Part shown: positions 15,852 to 23,814 of the stretch, piece by piece
Layout of the letters: every line of letters begins with the position of its first letter
Position numbering within the stretch: the stretch's first letter is position 1
Origin: an uncultured Oscillospiraceae bacterium
Lineage (GTDB): Bacteria; Bacillota; Clostridia; Oscillospirales; Oscillospiraceae
Direction of reading: 5' to 3'
Length of the DNA stretch: 47,738 nt
Assembly (NCBI GenBank): GCA_904395865.1
Contig: CAJFNY010000034.1
Location: 1 to 47,738, forward strand
Made by a program: the position numbers and the translations under genes
Notes under the pieces: model-generated
What the model saw: only the letters and a program-made list of their open reading frames with translations
Databases searched by the model: none
Told to the model about the DNA's origin: nothing

Positions 15852-16500
15852 CCAGCCCCGTCTCCGGGATCTGGGCGAAGAAGTCGTCCACCAGCTGCCG
15901 GATGGCGTCGTCGAACAGCGGCACGCCCATGGCCTCCAGCATCTCGCCCAGGAAGGTAAACTTCCGCCGCATCTCCTCCCGGGTGGCCGGGAACACCGAC
16001 GGCAGCATCCACAAGCTCGTCAGCAGCGGCAGCAGCTCCGCCAGCTCCCGGACGTACGCCGTGTGGAGGGAGCCGTCCCGGTTCCCCTCCTCCAGCAGCT
16101 CCTGATAATACGGCGTCAGAATCCGCCGGTTGGACTCGATCATCTCCACCAGCATCCGGGGGTTCCGCGCCAGGGGGATGGACTGGACCGTGATGCGGGC
16201 GCGGGCCGTGTCGGCCTGGTTGCGCCGGATGGCCTCCCGCAGCTTCTCCAGGCCCGTCAGGTCCGTGCGGCCCCGGACGGCCTCGAACGGGTTGTTGGCG
16301 AAGAACATCCGGTCCCCTACCGCGTCGAGGATCTCCTCCTTCGACTTGAAGTGGTGGTAGACGGCGCCCTTCGTCAGGCCGCCCAGCTGGTCGACGATGT
16401 CCTGGATCGTCGTCTGCTCGTACCCCTTCTCCAGGAAGAGGCGCTGCGCCGCGTCCAGAATCCGCTCCACCGTCACCTCCGGGTACTTGTTCCGTGCCAT
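15847..16500 (-). CDS. TetR-family repressor of the MFS exporter
   Basis: 217 aa. The N-terminal HTH is clear: VERILDAAQRLFLEKGYEQ, then GGLTKGAVYHHFKSKEEIL (about residues 10-60). The C-terminal ligand domain is helical and not assignable to a subclass. ATG 16500 follows AGGAGGGC. It lies upstream of the MFS gene on the same strand, and dyads with ATAC/GTAT arms precede both genes. This suggests autorepression and control of the exporter. Confidence 0.92.
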   Translation of the reverse strand: MARNKYPEVTVERILDAAQRLFLEKGYEQTTIQDIVDQLGGLTKGAVYHHFKSKEEILDAVGDRMFFANNPFEAVRGRTDLTGLEKLREAIRRNQADTARARITVQSIPLARNPRMLVEMIESNRRILTPYYQELLEEGNRDGSLHTAYVRELAELLPLLTSLWMLPSVFPATREEMRRKFTFLGEMLEAMGVPLFDDAIRQLVDDFFAQIPETGLE

Positions 16501-16514
16501 GGGCCGCCCTCCTT

Positions 16515-16531
16515 ACATACCGTCAGTATGT
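16515..16531. promoter_or_regulatory. TetR operator ahead of tetR
   Basis: Perfect dyad ACATAC-CGTCA-GTATGT (17 bp), 14 bp upstream of the tetR start codon. A further GTATAC follows at 16535-16540. Confidence 0.65.
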
Positions 16532-16576
16532 TCAGTATACCGGTCCCCGGCCCTGCTGTCAACCCCCGGCCAAAGA

Positions 16577-16607
16577 CTGCGCCCGGCGGTCTCGCCGCCG
16601 GGCGCAG
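16577..16607 (-). terminator. Terminator-like hairpin after the exonuclease operon
   Basis: 13-bp GC stem (16577-16589 with 16595-16607) with a TCTCG loop, ending just after the 61-aa gene. The minus-strand tail is weak (TCTTTGG). Confidence 0.6.
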
Positions 16608-16611
16608 AGTC

Positions 16612-16797
16612 TCAGTCGCGTTCTTCCGTCTCCGGCAGGCAGAGCAGCAGCGCCGACAGGACGGCGGCCGTCCCCTGGAGTGCAGCCGTCACCAGCAGGT
16701 TGCGGCGGTTCCGTTTCCGGCGGTACGTCTCACAGGCGACGCCGATGCTCAGCAGCGAGCAGATCAGGCTGACCCAGTAGGGCCACTTTCTTCCCAC
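16612..16797 (-). CDS. Small two-helix membrane protein (61 aa)
   Basis: Starts at GTG 16797, 8 bp after AGGAGG. Two hydrophobic segments (WVSLICSLLSIGVACE and NLLVTAALQGTAAVLSALLLCL) are joined by a basic loop TYRRKRNRRN, so both termini should lie outside with the loop inside, or the protein forms a hairpin. It begins 13 bp after the exonuclease stop codon on the same strand and is likely co-transcribed. I do not recognise a family. Confidence 0.65.
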   Translation of the reverse strand: MGRKWPYWVSLICSLLSIGVACETYRRKRNRRNLLVTAALQGTAAVLSALLLCLPETEERD

Positions 16798-16810
16798 GAC
16801 AAATCCCTCC

Positions 16811-17785
16811 TCACTGGGCCTTCGGCTGGGCAGCCGCGGCCTTCTTATGCCGCCGGCGGTGGCGCCGGGGGCGCTTGGGCGGGTTTGCCGCAGCCTTCTC
16901 GTACGCCTTGGCGGCCTCCGAGTCGCCGTCGTACAGCAGGCGGCTGACCCGCAGCCCGCCCTCCTCCTGCTGGAGCCGGACACGGACCAGGAACTTGCCG
17001 TGGGCCTCGCAGGAGGACAGGTTCATGTACCGCCGCCCCGGCTGGGCGATCCACTTTCCTGCCGCCATGGCCTGCCCGCAGCGGGGGCAGAGATTTTCCG
17101 CGCCGCTCATCTTCGTCAGGGCCTCGCGCTTGTCGGCGTAGCCGTGGTAGACCGTCCGGGAGAGGCACCCGGGCAGCTCCGCCCCGTGGAAACCGTTCTC
17201 GTGGGCGCGGACGGCGCCGCCGTACTCCCGGATGCCGCGCTCCAGGTCCAGCCGGGCGCAGATCAGGGCCGTGTGGTAGGCGTCTCCCAGGGCGTCGTGG
17301 GCCGGGCGGCTGGGCTCGATGTGCAGCAGCTCCATGGCCGTCTTGAGGGCGCGCTGGTTCGTGCTGCCGTCGGTCTGGGTGTTGAAGATCATCTGGGCGT
17401 TGTACCACCGGAGGACCCAGTCGGACGGCAGGTTGTGGATGGACAGATTCTCCCGCAGGATCATCACGTCGTCAAAGCCCCACGTCAGGAACACCACGTC
17501 CTCGCCGCACCAGGCGCGGAAGCGCTCCACCGCCTCGGGGAACGGAACGCCCTCGGCCTTGAGCCGGGCCTCCTTGATGCCCGTCAGGCTGCTGACCTTC
17601 TTGTTGAGCTTCTTGAAGAACTGGGAACGGACCAGCAGCTGAAACTCGTCGGCCACGGTCCGGTCCTCCAGCAGGCGGACGGCGCCGATCTGGATGATCT
17701 CCCCGTGGAGGGGCAGCCCCTGCTTGGCGGCCGAGGACCCCGGCCACGCCTGATTCCATTCCAAGTCCAGGACGATATACTCCAT
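16811..17785 (-). CDS. DEDDh 3'-5' exonuclease (KapD/DnaQ-like) with basic tail
   Basis: 324 aa. The exonuclease fold shows motif I YIVLDLEWN (Asp7, Glu9), motif II with the Asp pair in WGFDDV and motif III HDALGDAYHT with the catalytic His and Asp. These ligands bind two divalent ions and remove nucleotides from 3' ends of DNA or RNA. After the domain (about residue 200) comes a CPRCGQAM knuckle with a later Cys (SSCEAHG), possibly a zinc site. The tail of about 30 residues is Lys/Arg/Ala-rich and likely binds nucleic acid. The ATG follows AGGGGGAG. The basic tail is unusual for KapD-like proteins. Confidence 0.88.
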   Translation of the reverse strand: MEYIVLDLEWNQAWPGSSAAKQGLPLHGEIIQIGAVRLLEDRTVADEFQLLVRSQFFKKLNKKVSSLTGIKEARLKAEGVPFPEAVERFRAWCGEDVVFLTWGFDDVMILRENLSIHNLPSDWVLRWYNAQMIFNTQTDGSTNQRALKTAMELLHIEPSRPAHDALGDAYHTALICARLDLERGIREYGGAVRAHENGFHGAELPGCLSRTVYHGYADKREALTKMSGAENLCPRCGQAMAAGKWIAQPGRRYMNLSSCEAHGKFLVRVRLQQEEGGLRVSRLLYDGDSEAAKAYEKAAANPPKRPRRHRRRHKKAAAAQPKAQ

Positions 17786-17818
17786 CGGCTGCCGCTCCCC
17801 CTCGTTTGCTCTCGATGT

Positions 17819-17847
17819 ATTTTACCACATTTCGGCCCGCCGCGCAA
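17819..17847 (-). promoter_or_regulatory. Promoter of exonuclease gene
   Basis: Minus strand TTGCGC (17847-17842), 17-bp spacer, TAAAAT (17824-17819). Confidence 0.6.
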
Positions 17848-17856
17848 CCGCCGGCG

Positions 17857-18876
17857 TCACGGCCGGAGCATGACGGCCTTGACGGCCGTGCCGTGGTCGC
17901 GGAGGAAGGCCGCGATCCCCTCGGGCGCCTCCTCCAGCGGGAAAGTGTGGGTGATGAGCTTCTTCACGTCCACCATGCCGGCCCGCAGCAGGTCCAGGCA
18001 CTGGGGGAAGTACAGGGCCGGGATGGCGTTGGAGCCGCGGATCTGCAGCTTGTTCAGGTGCACCACGTTGGAGTCGAAGGAGACGACGGCGTCCGGCCCG
18101 TAGCTGATGCCCAGAAACGCCGCGATGCCGCCCACGTTCAGCAGCCGCGTCGCCAGGTCGATGGTCCGCGGCGGCGTCGTCACCAGCACCCGGTCCACCC
18201 CGCCGCGGGGGAACGGGTACTTCGTCAAGTCCGTCTCGTCGGAGAACAGCACCTCGTCGGCGCCGTACTCCAGCGCCAGCTGCGCCTTGCGGGCGTTGTG
18301 GGCGTGCTCGATGGCGTAGATCCGCCGGGCGCCGGAGCGCCGGGCCATCTGCAGGGCCATGAGGCCGATGGCGCCGCAGCCCATGACGGCCACGTCGTTG
18401 CCCAGGTGGATGTCCGCCGTCAGGATCAGGTCCACGGCCACGCCCATGGGCTCGATGAAGCAGGCCTCCTCGTCGGGGATGCCGTCGAACTTCACGCACA
18501 GCACCTCCGGCACCAGGGTCCGCTCGGCGAAGCCCATGGCCACGTGAGGCAGGCTCATGTAGTTGGGGCCGCGGGTGTCCCACTCCGGGTGGCCGTTGCG
18601 GGCCTCGTCGGACAGCTGGTCGAAGATGGACGTCTCCACCACCACCCGGTCCCCCACCTGCAGGTGCGTGACACCGGGGCCCAGTTCCGCCACGACGCCG
18701 GCGAACTCGTGGCCGAAGGGCTCCCAGTCGGCGGCGGCGTAGCCGGCCATGATCTTGTCGTGGCCGCAGAAGCCGCAGGCGCGGACCTCCACCACCACTT
18801 CCCCCGCGCCGGGAGCCGGCAGCTCCACGTCGCGGACTGCAAACTGATTGGGTGCTTTCAGATAGACAGCTTTCAT
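17857..18876 (-). CDS. MDR zinc-type alcohol/polyol dehydrogenase
   Basis: 339 aa. N-terminal ACGFCGHD and GHEFAG supply the catalytic zinc Cys and His-Glu, and FIEPMGVAVD is the usual third region. AVMGCGAIGLMALQMARRSG is the Rossmann loop; YAIEHAHN after it has Glu at the cofactor-specificity position, which suggests NAD. The four-Cys structural zinc loop near residues 90-110 is missing and replaced by an acidic, Cys-free stretch (ETSIFDQLSDEARNGHPEWD). Relatives act on sugar alcohols or 2-deoxy-scyllo-inosamine-type substrates; the substrate here is unknown. It lies 43 bp after the SpoVB-like gene on the same strand with its own AGAGGAG. Confidence 0.88.
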   Translation of the reverse strand: MKAVYLKAPNQFAVRDVELPAPGAGEVVVEVRACGFCGHDKIMAGYAAADWEPFGHEFAGVVAELGPGVTHLQVGDRVVVETSIFDQLSDEARNGHPEWDTRGPNYMSLPHVAMGFAERTLVPEVLCVKFDGIPDEEACFIEPMGVAVDLILTADIHLGNDVAVMGCGAIGLMALQMARRSGARRIYAIEHAHNARKAQLALEYGADEVLFSDETDLTKYPFPRGGVDRVLVTTPPRTIDLATRLLNVGGIAAFLGISYGPDAVVSFDSNVVHLNKLQIRGSNAIPALYFPQCLDLLRAGMVDVKKLITHTFPLEEAPEGIAAFLRDHGTAVKAVMLRP

Positions 18877-18919
18877 AGGGATCTCCTCTTTCCCGGCGGT
18901 CGCCGGGCTGATTTTTCGG

Positions 18920-20509
18920 TCAGGAGCGGCCGGCCAGGCGGGTCAGCAGGCGGCGCATGGGCAGCTCCCGCAGTTCCGCAGGCGAGAAGCAGCCCAGCCG
19001 CAGCAGCGCCGGCACGTAGAACGCCACCGCGCCTGCCACGGCCGCCAGCAGGGACAGCCCGCCGCCCAGGCCCAGGGCCGTCAGGCCGCGGTGGACGCCC
19101 CAGGCCAGCAGCCCCATGGGCGCCGAGGCCAGCAGCGGCATCCAAAAGCTCCGGCGCAGCTCCCAGCGGTAGCCCAGCTGCCGGCGCATGGAGCGGCAGT
19201 TCAGGGCCGAGAGCATCAGCGGGAACGTCACGTTGCCCACGATCAGCGCCCAGACGCCCAGCTCCGTCCGCCGCAGCAGCAGCCAGACCAGGGCCGCGTG
19301 GACGGCCAGGGCCGCCGCCGCGTGGACGGCCGGCCGGTGGACGTGGCCGCTGCCCTGGAGCACCGAGGCCGTGATGGTGGACAGGGCGTAAAAGATCACC
19401 GCCGACGAGCCCAGCCGCAGCATGTCGGCCGCCAGCTCCCGGTAGGCCGTCAGCCGCGGGAACAGCGCCGCCATGATCGGCTCGGCCAGCACGGCCAGCC
19501 CCACGGCCGCCGGAATGGCCAGCGCCATGTTCAGCTTGATGACCGTCCGGGCCCGGGCCAGACCCTCCCGCCGCCGGCCCTGGGACCATAGCAGGGAGAT
19601 CCCGGGCAGCAGTGCCGCGGCCATGGCCGTGGTGATGGCCACCGGCAGCGTCGTCAACTGGTTGTACTGGGCGTTGTAAACGCCCTGCACCGAGGCCGCT
19701 GCCGCGTCGGCCACCCCCTGCAGCTCCATGGCCCGGCCGAACAGCAGGTCGTCCACCGTGGCGCCCAGCTGATAGACCGTCTGGCTCAGCAGCATGGGTG
19801 CCACCGTCCAGATCAGGGGCCGCCAGACCGGAGCCGGCCGCCCCGTCAGGCGCAGGCGGGTGCCGCCGGCCAGGTGCAGCAGCAGGAGCAGGAACAGCAG
19901 CGCCGCGGCCGCCCCGGCCAGGGTGCCCAGCGTGCCGCCGGCGGCGCCGTAGCTGGGGTCGCCGCCGTGGGTGCGCAGCAGCTGCCACGCCGCCAGCAGG
20001 CTGATGGCCACGTTGACCGCCTGCTCCAGCACCTGGGAGACGGCCGTGGGCGCCATGTTCCCGCGGCCCTGGAACCAGCCGCGGATGACGCCCAGCACCG
20101 CCACCACCAGCGCCGTGGGTGCCAGCACCCGCAGCGGCCGGGCCAGCCCGTCCCGATGGTAGAAGCCCTCCAGGGCCGACGCGCCGAAGAACAGCGCCGC
20201 GAAGGCCGCCAGCCCGCCGACCAGCGCGAACAGCAGCGCCGCCCGGAACACCCGGTCCGCCGCGCCGCGCTCCCGCCGGCCCAGCCGCTCGGAGATCAGC
20301 TTCGAAACCGCCGCCGGCAGCGAGTAGGACGACAGGGTCAGCGCAATATTGTAGATGCTGAACGCCACCGAGTAGATGCCGTTGCCCTGCTCGCCAAGCA
20401 TGTTGGCCATGGGGATCCGGTAGAGGAAGCCCAGGAGCTTCGTCACGAGACCCGCCGCCGCCAGAATGCCGCCCTGGACCAGCAGAGAGTTGCCGCTGTG
20501 TTTTTCCAC
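18920..20509 (-). CDS. SpoVB-like polysaccharide/lipid flippase (MOP superfamily)
   Basis: 529 aa with about 14 TM helices. The N-terminal NSLLVQGGILAAAGLVTKLLGFLYRIPM and the following GEQGNGIYSVAFSIYNIAL are typical of the SpoVB/YkvU/MurJ-like family, which moves lipid-linked cell-wall or cortex precursors. The start is set at GTG 20509: the in-frame ATG at 20557 lies inside the promoter and cannot be used by this transcript. The resulting length suits the family. The gene is divergent from the pyrophosphatase. Whether it serves the spore cortex or the vegetative wall is not visible. Confidence 0.88.
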   Translation of the reverse strand: MEKHSGNSLLVQGGILAAAGLVTKLLGFLYRIPMANMLGEQGNGIYSVAFSIYNIALTLSSYSLPAAVSKLISERLGRRERGAADRVFRAALLFALVGGLAAFAALFFGASALEGFYHRDGLARPLRVLAPTALVVAVLGVIRGWFQGRGNMAPTAVSQVLEQAVNVAISLLAAWQLLRTHGGDPSYGAAGGTLGTLAGAAAALLFLLLLLHLAGGTRLRLTGRPAPVWRPLIWTVAPMLLSQTVYQLGATVDDLLFGRAMELQGVADAAAASVQGVYNAQYNQLTTLPVAITTAMAAALLPGISLLWSQGRRREGLARARTVIKLNMALAIPAAVGLAVLAEPIMAALFPRLTAYRELAADMLRLGSSAVIFYALSTITASVLQGSGHVHRPAVHAAAALAVHAALVWLLLRRTELGVWALIVGNVTFPLMLSALNCRSMRRQLGYRWELRRSFWMPLLASAPMGLLAWGVHRGLTALGLGGGLSLLAAVAGAVAFYVPALLRLGCFSPAELRELPMRRLLTRLAGRS

Positions 20510-20545
20510 GTAGGCCTGTCCCTTTCCGGTAGATTCTTCCTGCCC

Positions 20546-20574
20546 ATCATAAACCATCCCGCGCCCGTTTGCAA
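20546..20574 (-). promoter_or_regulatory. Promoter of the spoVB-like gene
   Basis: Minus strand TTGCAA (20574-20569), 17-bp spacer, TATGAT (20551-20546). Confidence 0.7.
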
Positions 20575-20603
20575 GGGGAACGGGCGCGGCCGGAAACTGC
20601 GCC

Positions 20604-20632
20604 TTGCCTCCGGGCGGCAAAGGTGGTATCAT
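20604..20632 (+). promoter_or_regulatory. Promoter of the pyrophosphatase gene
   Basis: TTGCCT (20604-20609), 17-bp spacer, TATCAT (20627-20632); diverges from the spoVB promoter 30 bp away. Confidence 0.7.
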
Positions 20633-20681
20633 ACCCGTGACAAATACCGCCGCTGCCGCGGCCCGGAGGAGCAGACACTGC

Positions 20682-22292
20682 ATGGAACCGATTTACGTCA
20701 CCGGCCACCGCAACCCCGACACCGACTCCATCGTCTCGGCCATGGCCTACGCCGCCCTGCGCAACGCCATGGGCGACCGGGACTACGTCGCCGCCCGCTT
20801 GGGCCACATCAGCGACGAGACCCGCCGGATTCTCGACCGCTTCGGCATGGAGCCGCCCATGCGGATCCAGACCGTCCGCACCCAGATCCGCGACCTGGAC
20901 TACGACACGCCGCCGGTGGTACACCGGGCCGTCCCCATCCGCCGGGCCTGGGAGGCCCTCAGCGAACAGGCCGGCCCCGCCATCCCCGTGGCCGACGACG
21001 ACGGCGTCCTCTACGGCATGCTCTCCCCCACGGACCTGGCGGAGCACGAGATGGCCTTCGCCACCGACCTGCGGCTGGAGAACGTGCCGGTGTTCAACCT
21101 GCTGAGCGTCCTGGAGGGGCACCTGGTGGGCGAGGCCAGCAACCTGGTGGACGCCGTCACCGGCGAGGTGGCCATCGCCCTGCCCGGCGACGTGCCCGCC
21201 CACCTGGACCGCACCACCGTCCTCCTCTGCGGCCAGCAGCCGGAGGTCATCCGGGCCGCGCTGGAGGCCGGCGTCGCCTGCCTGATCCTCTGCCAGGCTC
21301 AGCTGCCGCCGGAGCTGGGCGAGGACGGCCGCGAGGGCACGTGCATCCTCAGCACGCCGCTGGACGCCTGCCGCGTCTCCCACCTGCTGCTCCAGGCGGT
21401 GCCGGTGGAGCGCGTCTGCCGCTCCGGGGATGTGGAGCACGTCCACGCCGACGACTTCCTGGACGACGTCCGGGAGGTGGTGCTCAAGAGCCGCTACCGC
21501 AGCTACCCGATCCTCGACGGGGACGACAAGGTCGTGGGCACCCTGTCCCGCTACCACATGATCCGCCCGCGCCGCAAGCGGGTGGTGCTGGTGGACCACA
21601 ACGAGTTCGCCCAGTCGGTGCCGGGGCTGGAGCAGGCGGAGATCCTGGAGATCATCGACCACCACCGCCTGGCCGACATCCAGACCGGCAATCCCATCTA
21701 CTTCCGCAATGAGCCCGTGGGCAGCACGGCGACGATCGTGGCCGGTATGTACCAGGAGCGCGGCCTGATGCCGCCGGCCAGCCTGGCCGGCCTCATGGCT
21801 GCGGCCATCATCTCCGACACGGTGCTCTTCAAGTCCCCCACCACCACGCCGCGGGACCGGCGCATGGCCCAGCGCATGGCGCGGATCGCCGGTGTGACTC
21901 TGGAGGACCTGGGCCAGACGGTGTTCTCCGCCGGCAACGTGGGCGATCACTCGGCCGAGGAGCTGCTGCTCTCGGACTTCAAGGAGTTCCACATCGCCGG
22001 GCACTACCTGGCCATCGGCCAGATCACCTGCGTGGACTCCCACCTGCTGATCTCCCGCAAGGCCGAGTTCCTGGCGGCCATGGAATCCCTGCGGATGCGC
22101 CACGGCTACGCGCTGGTGATGCTGATGATCACCGACGTGCTGCTCTCCGGCTCCCACCTGCTGTACCTGGGCGACACCGACGCCGTCCACCAGGCCTTCA
22201 ACGTGGACATTCAGAGCGACGAGTGCTTCCTGCCGCGGATCATCTCCCGGAAGAAGCAGATCGTCCCCATGCTCTCCGCCCTGTGGGGCTGA
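20682..22292 (+). CDS. ppaC: Family II Mn-dependent inorganic pyrophosphatase with CBS and DRTGG inserts
   Basis: 536 aa. GHRNPDTDS (residues 8-16) and Asp326-His327-His328 in EIIDHHRL are the DHH metal sites. EPVGSTATIVAGMY and SDTVLFKSPTTT complete the family II active region. Inserted between about residues 60 and 310 are a split CBS pair and a DRTGG-type domain, as in the nucleotide-regulated clostridial enzymes, where adenine nucleotides tune activity. It hydrolyses PPi in the cytoplasm. ATG 20682 follows GGAGGAG; the ORF extends to 20604, but that part overlaps the promoter. It ends in a terminator shared with convergent dus. Confidence 0.92.
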   Translation: MEPIYVTGHRNPDTDSIVSAMAYAALRNAMGDRDYVAARLGHISDETRRILDRFGMEPPMRIQTVRTQIRDLDYDTPPVVHRAVPIRRAWEALSEQAGPAIPVADDDGVLYGMLSPTDLAEHEMAFATDLRLENVPVFNLLSVLEGHLVGEASNLVDAVTGEVAIALPGDVPAHLDRTTVLLCGQQPEVIRAALEAGVACLILCQAQLPPELGEDGREGTCILSTPLDACRVSHLLLQAVPVERVCRSGDVEHVHADDFLDDVREVVLKSRYRSYPILDGDDKVVGTLSRYHMIRPRRKRVVLVDHNEFAQSVPGLEQAEILEIIDHHRLADIQTGNPIYFRNEPVGSTATIVAGMYQERGLMPPASLAGLMAAAIISDTVLFKSPTTTPRDRRMAQRMARIAGVTLEDLGQTVFSAGNVGDHSAEELLLSDFKEFHIAGHYLAIGQITCVDSHLLISRKAEFLAAMESLRMRHGYALVMLMITDVLLSGSHLLYLGDTDAVHQAFNVDIQSDECFLPRIISRKKQIVPMLSALWG

Positions 22293-22304
22293 AACGTCAA
22301 AAAT

Positions 22305-22334
22305 CCGCCTCCCCGAACGGGGAGGCGGTTCGTT
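22305..22334. terminator. Bidirectional terminator, pyrophosphatase / dus
   Basis: 11-bp stem (22305-22315 with 22318-22328), TTCGTTTT on the plus side and ATTTTTG on the minus side. Confidence 0.88.
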
Positions 22335-22338
22335 TTGC

Positions 22339-23295
22339 TCACCAGTCCACGGCCGGCGTCTCCCGCAGGGGGAGCTCCTCCAGGACGCGGCGGGTCAGGT
22401 CTGCGAACTGCCGGGCGTCGCCGGCCCGGCGCAGCGCCTTGGCCGCCTTCCCGCCGTCCTCGAACAGCAGGATCAGGTACCGCCAGTGACCCTTCATCCG
22501 CAGCATGGCGTTGTGAGGGCCGCCGAAGGCGGCAGTGTAGCCGGCCGTCAGGGCCTCGGTGAATGCCCGGAGCTCCTCCCGCCCGGCCGGCGGCCCGCCC
22601 CGGGCGCGGCGCAGCAGCGCCGGGTCGGCCAGCAGGCCGCGGCCCACCATGAGCGCCGCGGCCTGCGGATACCGCGCCGCGGCGGCGGTACAGTCGGCAG
22701 CCGTTTTCAGGTCGCCGTTGAGGCAGACGGGGCAGCGGCTGCCGGCCAGGGCCCCGGCAAACCACGCCGGCCGGGCCGGCCGGCGGTACTGGTCCTCCAG
22801 CACCCGGGCGTGGACCGTCAGGGACCGCAGCGGATACCGGTTATACACCGCCAGCAGCGCCGGGAACTCCCCGGGGTCCCGGACCCCCAGCCGCGTCTTG
22901 ACCGACACCGGCAGGGGCGGGTCGGTGAAGATCCCGTCCAGCAGCCGGGCCAGGCCGTCCGGGTCGCCCAGCAGGGCGGCCCCCTTGCCCTTGGCCGTGA
23001 CGGTGCCCGACGGGCAGCCCACGTTCAGGTTGACCTCGTCGTACCCCAGGTCCGCCAGCACCTGGGACGCCCACCGGAAGTCCTCCGCCGACCGGGTCAT
23101 CACCTGGGGCAGCACCGGCACGCCGGCGTTCTCCGCCGGGTCCAGCTCCCGGGCCGCCCGGGGTGTCAGCCGGTGCTCGGCCCCGGGGGACCAGAAGGGC
23201 AGGCCGTACCGGTCAGCGCCGCCGAAGATCCGGCGGTGGGCCGCCCGGTAGACCCGGTCGGTGACGCCCTCCATGGGCGCAAACTCCCAGCGCAT
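22339..23295 (-). CDS. dus: tRNA-dihydrouridine synthase
   Basis: 318 aa. FAPMEGVTDRVYR binds FMN, NLNVGCPSGTVTAKGKGAAL carries the catalytic Cys, and CLNGDLK, ALMVGRGLLADP and MKGHWRY fit the fold. The enzyme reduces uridine in the tRNA D-loop. The ATG overlaps the greA stop as TGATG, so translation is coupled. Several Dus subclasses exist; I do not assign one. Confidence 0.9.
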   Translation of the reverse strand: MRWEFAPMEGVTDRVYRAAHRRIFGGADRYGLPFWSPGAEHRLTPRAARELDPAENAGVPVLPQVMTRSAEDFRWASQVLADLGYDEVNLNVGCPSGTVTAKGKGAALLGDPDGLARLLDGIFTDPPLPVSVKTRLGVRDPGEFPALLAVYNRYPLRSLTVHARVLEDQYRRPARPAWFAGALAGSRCPVCLNGDLKTAADCTAAAARYPQAAALMVGRGLLADPALLRRARGGPPAGREELRAFTEALTAGYTAAFGGPHNAMLRMKGHWRYLILLFEDGGKAAKALRRAGDARQFADLTRRVLEELPLRETPAVDW

Positions 23296-23801
23296 CAGTA
23301 CCGGCTGATGGCCAGGGAATCGTCGTCCCGGCCCTTTTCGATGGAGCGGATCTCCACGTCGTAGCCGTAGTCCGGCCGGACCTCCACACGGACGCGGTCT
23401 CCCACCCGGTGGCCCAGCACGGCCCTGCCCACCGGGGACTCCTTGCTGATGAGCCCCTCCAGGGCGTTCTGGCGCAGCGTCGTCACCAGGCGAATCGTCT
23501 GGACCTCGTCGTCGTCCGGAATGTAGATCTCCACCGTGTCGAACAGGTCCACCACGTCGTCGCCGTGGTGGCCGCCGTCGATGACCCTGGCGGTTCGGAT
23601 CATCCGCTCCAGGTAGCGGATGCGGCTGTCGTTGCGGTTCTTCTCCCGCTTGGCGGCCTTGTACTCAAAGTTCTCGCTGAGATCGCCGAAGGCCCGGGCC
23701 GTCTGCACGTCCTCGATGAGCTTCGGGCGCAGCTCCCGGGTCCGGTACTCGATCTCCTCCCGCATTTTCTGAATGTCGACTTCCGTCAGTTCGTCGTACA
23801 T
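23295..23801 (-). CDS. greA: GreA/GreB-family transcript cleavage factor
   Basis: 168 aa. The N-terminal coiled coil ends in TARAFGDLSENFEYKAAKREK, with the acidic tip Asp and Glu that stimulate RNA polymerase backtrack cleavage. The C-terminal domain has SPVGRAVLGHRVGDRVRVE. ATG 23801 follows GAGGAAGG. It lies 13 bp after the aldo/keto reductase stop and overlaps dus by one base. Pairing of greA with dus is common; the reductase upstream is less usual. Confidence 0.93.
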   Translation of the reverse strand: MYDELTEVDIQKMREEIEYRTRELRPKLIEDVQTARAFGDLSENFEYKAAKREKNRNDSRIRYLERMIRTARVIDGGHHGDDVVDLFDTVEIYIPDDDEVQTIRLVTTLRQNALEGLISKESPVGRAVLGHRVGDRVRVEVRPDYGYDVEIRSIEKGRDDDSLAISRY

Positions 23802-23814
23802 GAAGCTGCCTTCC

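Noticed and set aside
16571-16611. A possible riboswitch or small RNA in the tetR / small-protein gap
   Set aside because: Only a single GC hairpin is present, best explained as a weak terminator.
20510-20683. A longer N-terminus for the SpoVB-like protein
   Set aside because: The extra codons cover the gene's own promoter, and the shorter version already has full family length.
20547-22190. A 547-codon frame antisense to the pyrophosphatase
   Set aside because: No domain motif, and the plus-strand gene has DHH active-site motifs.
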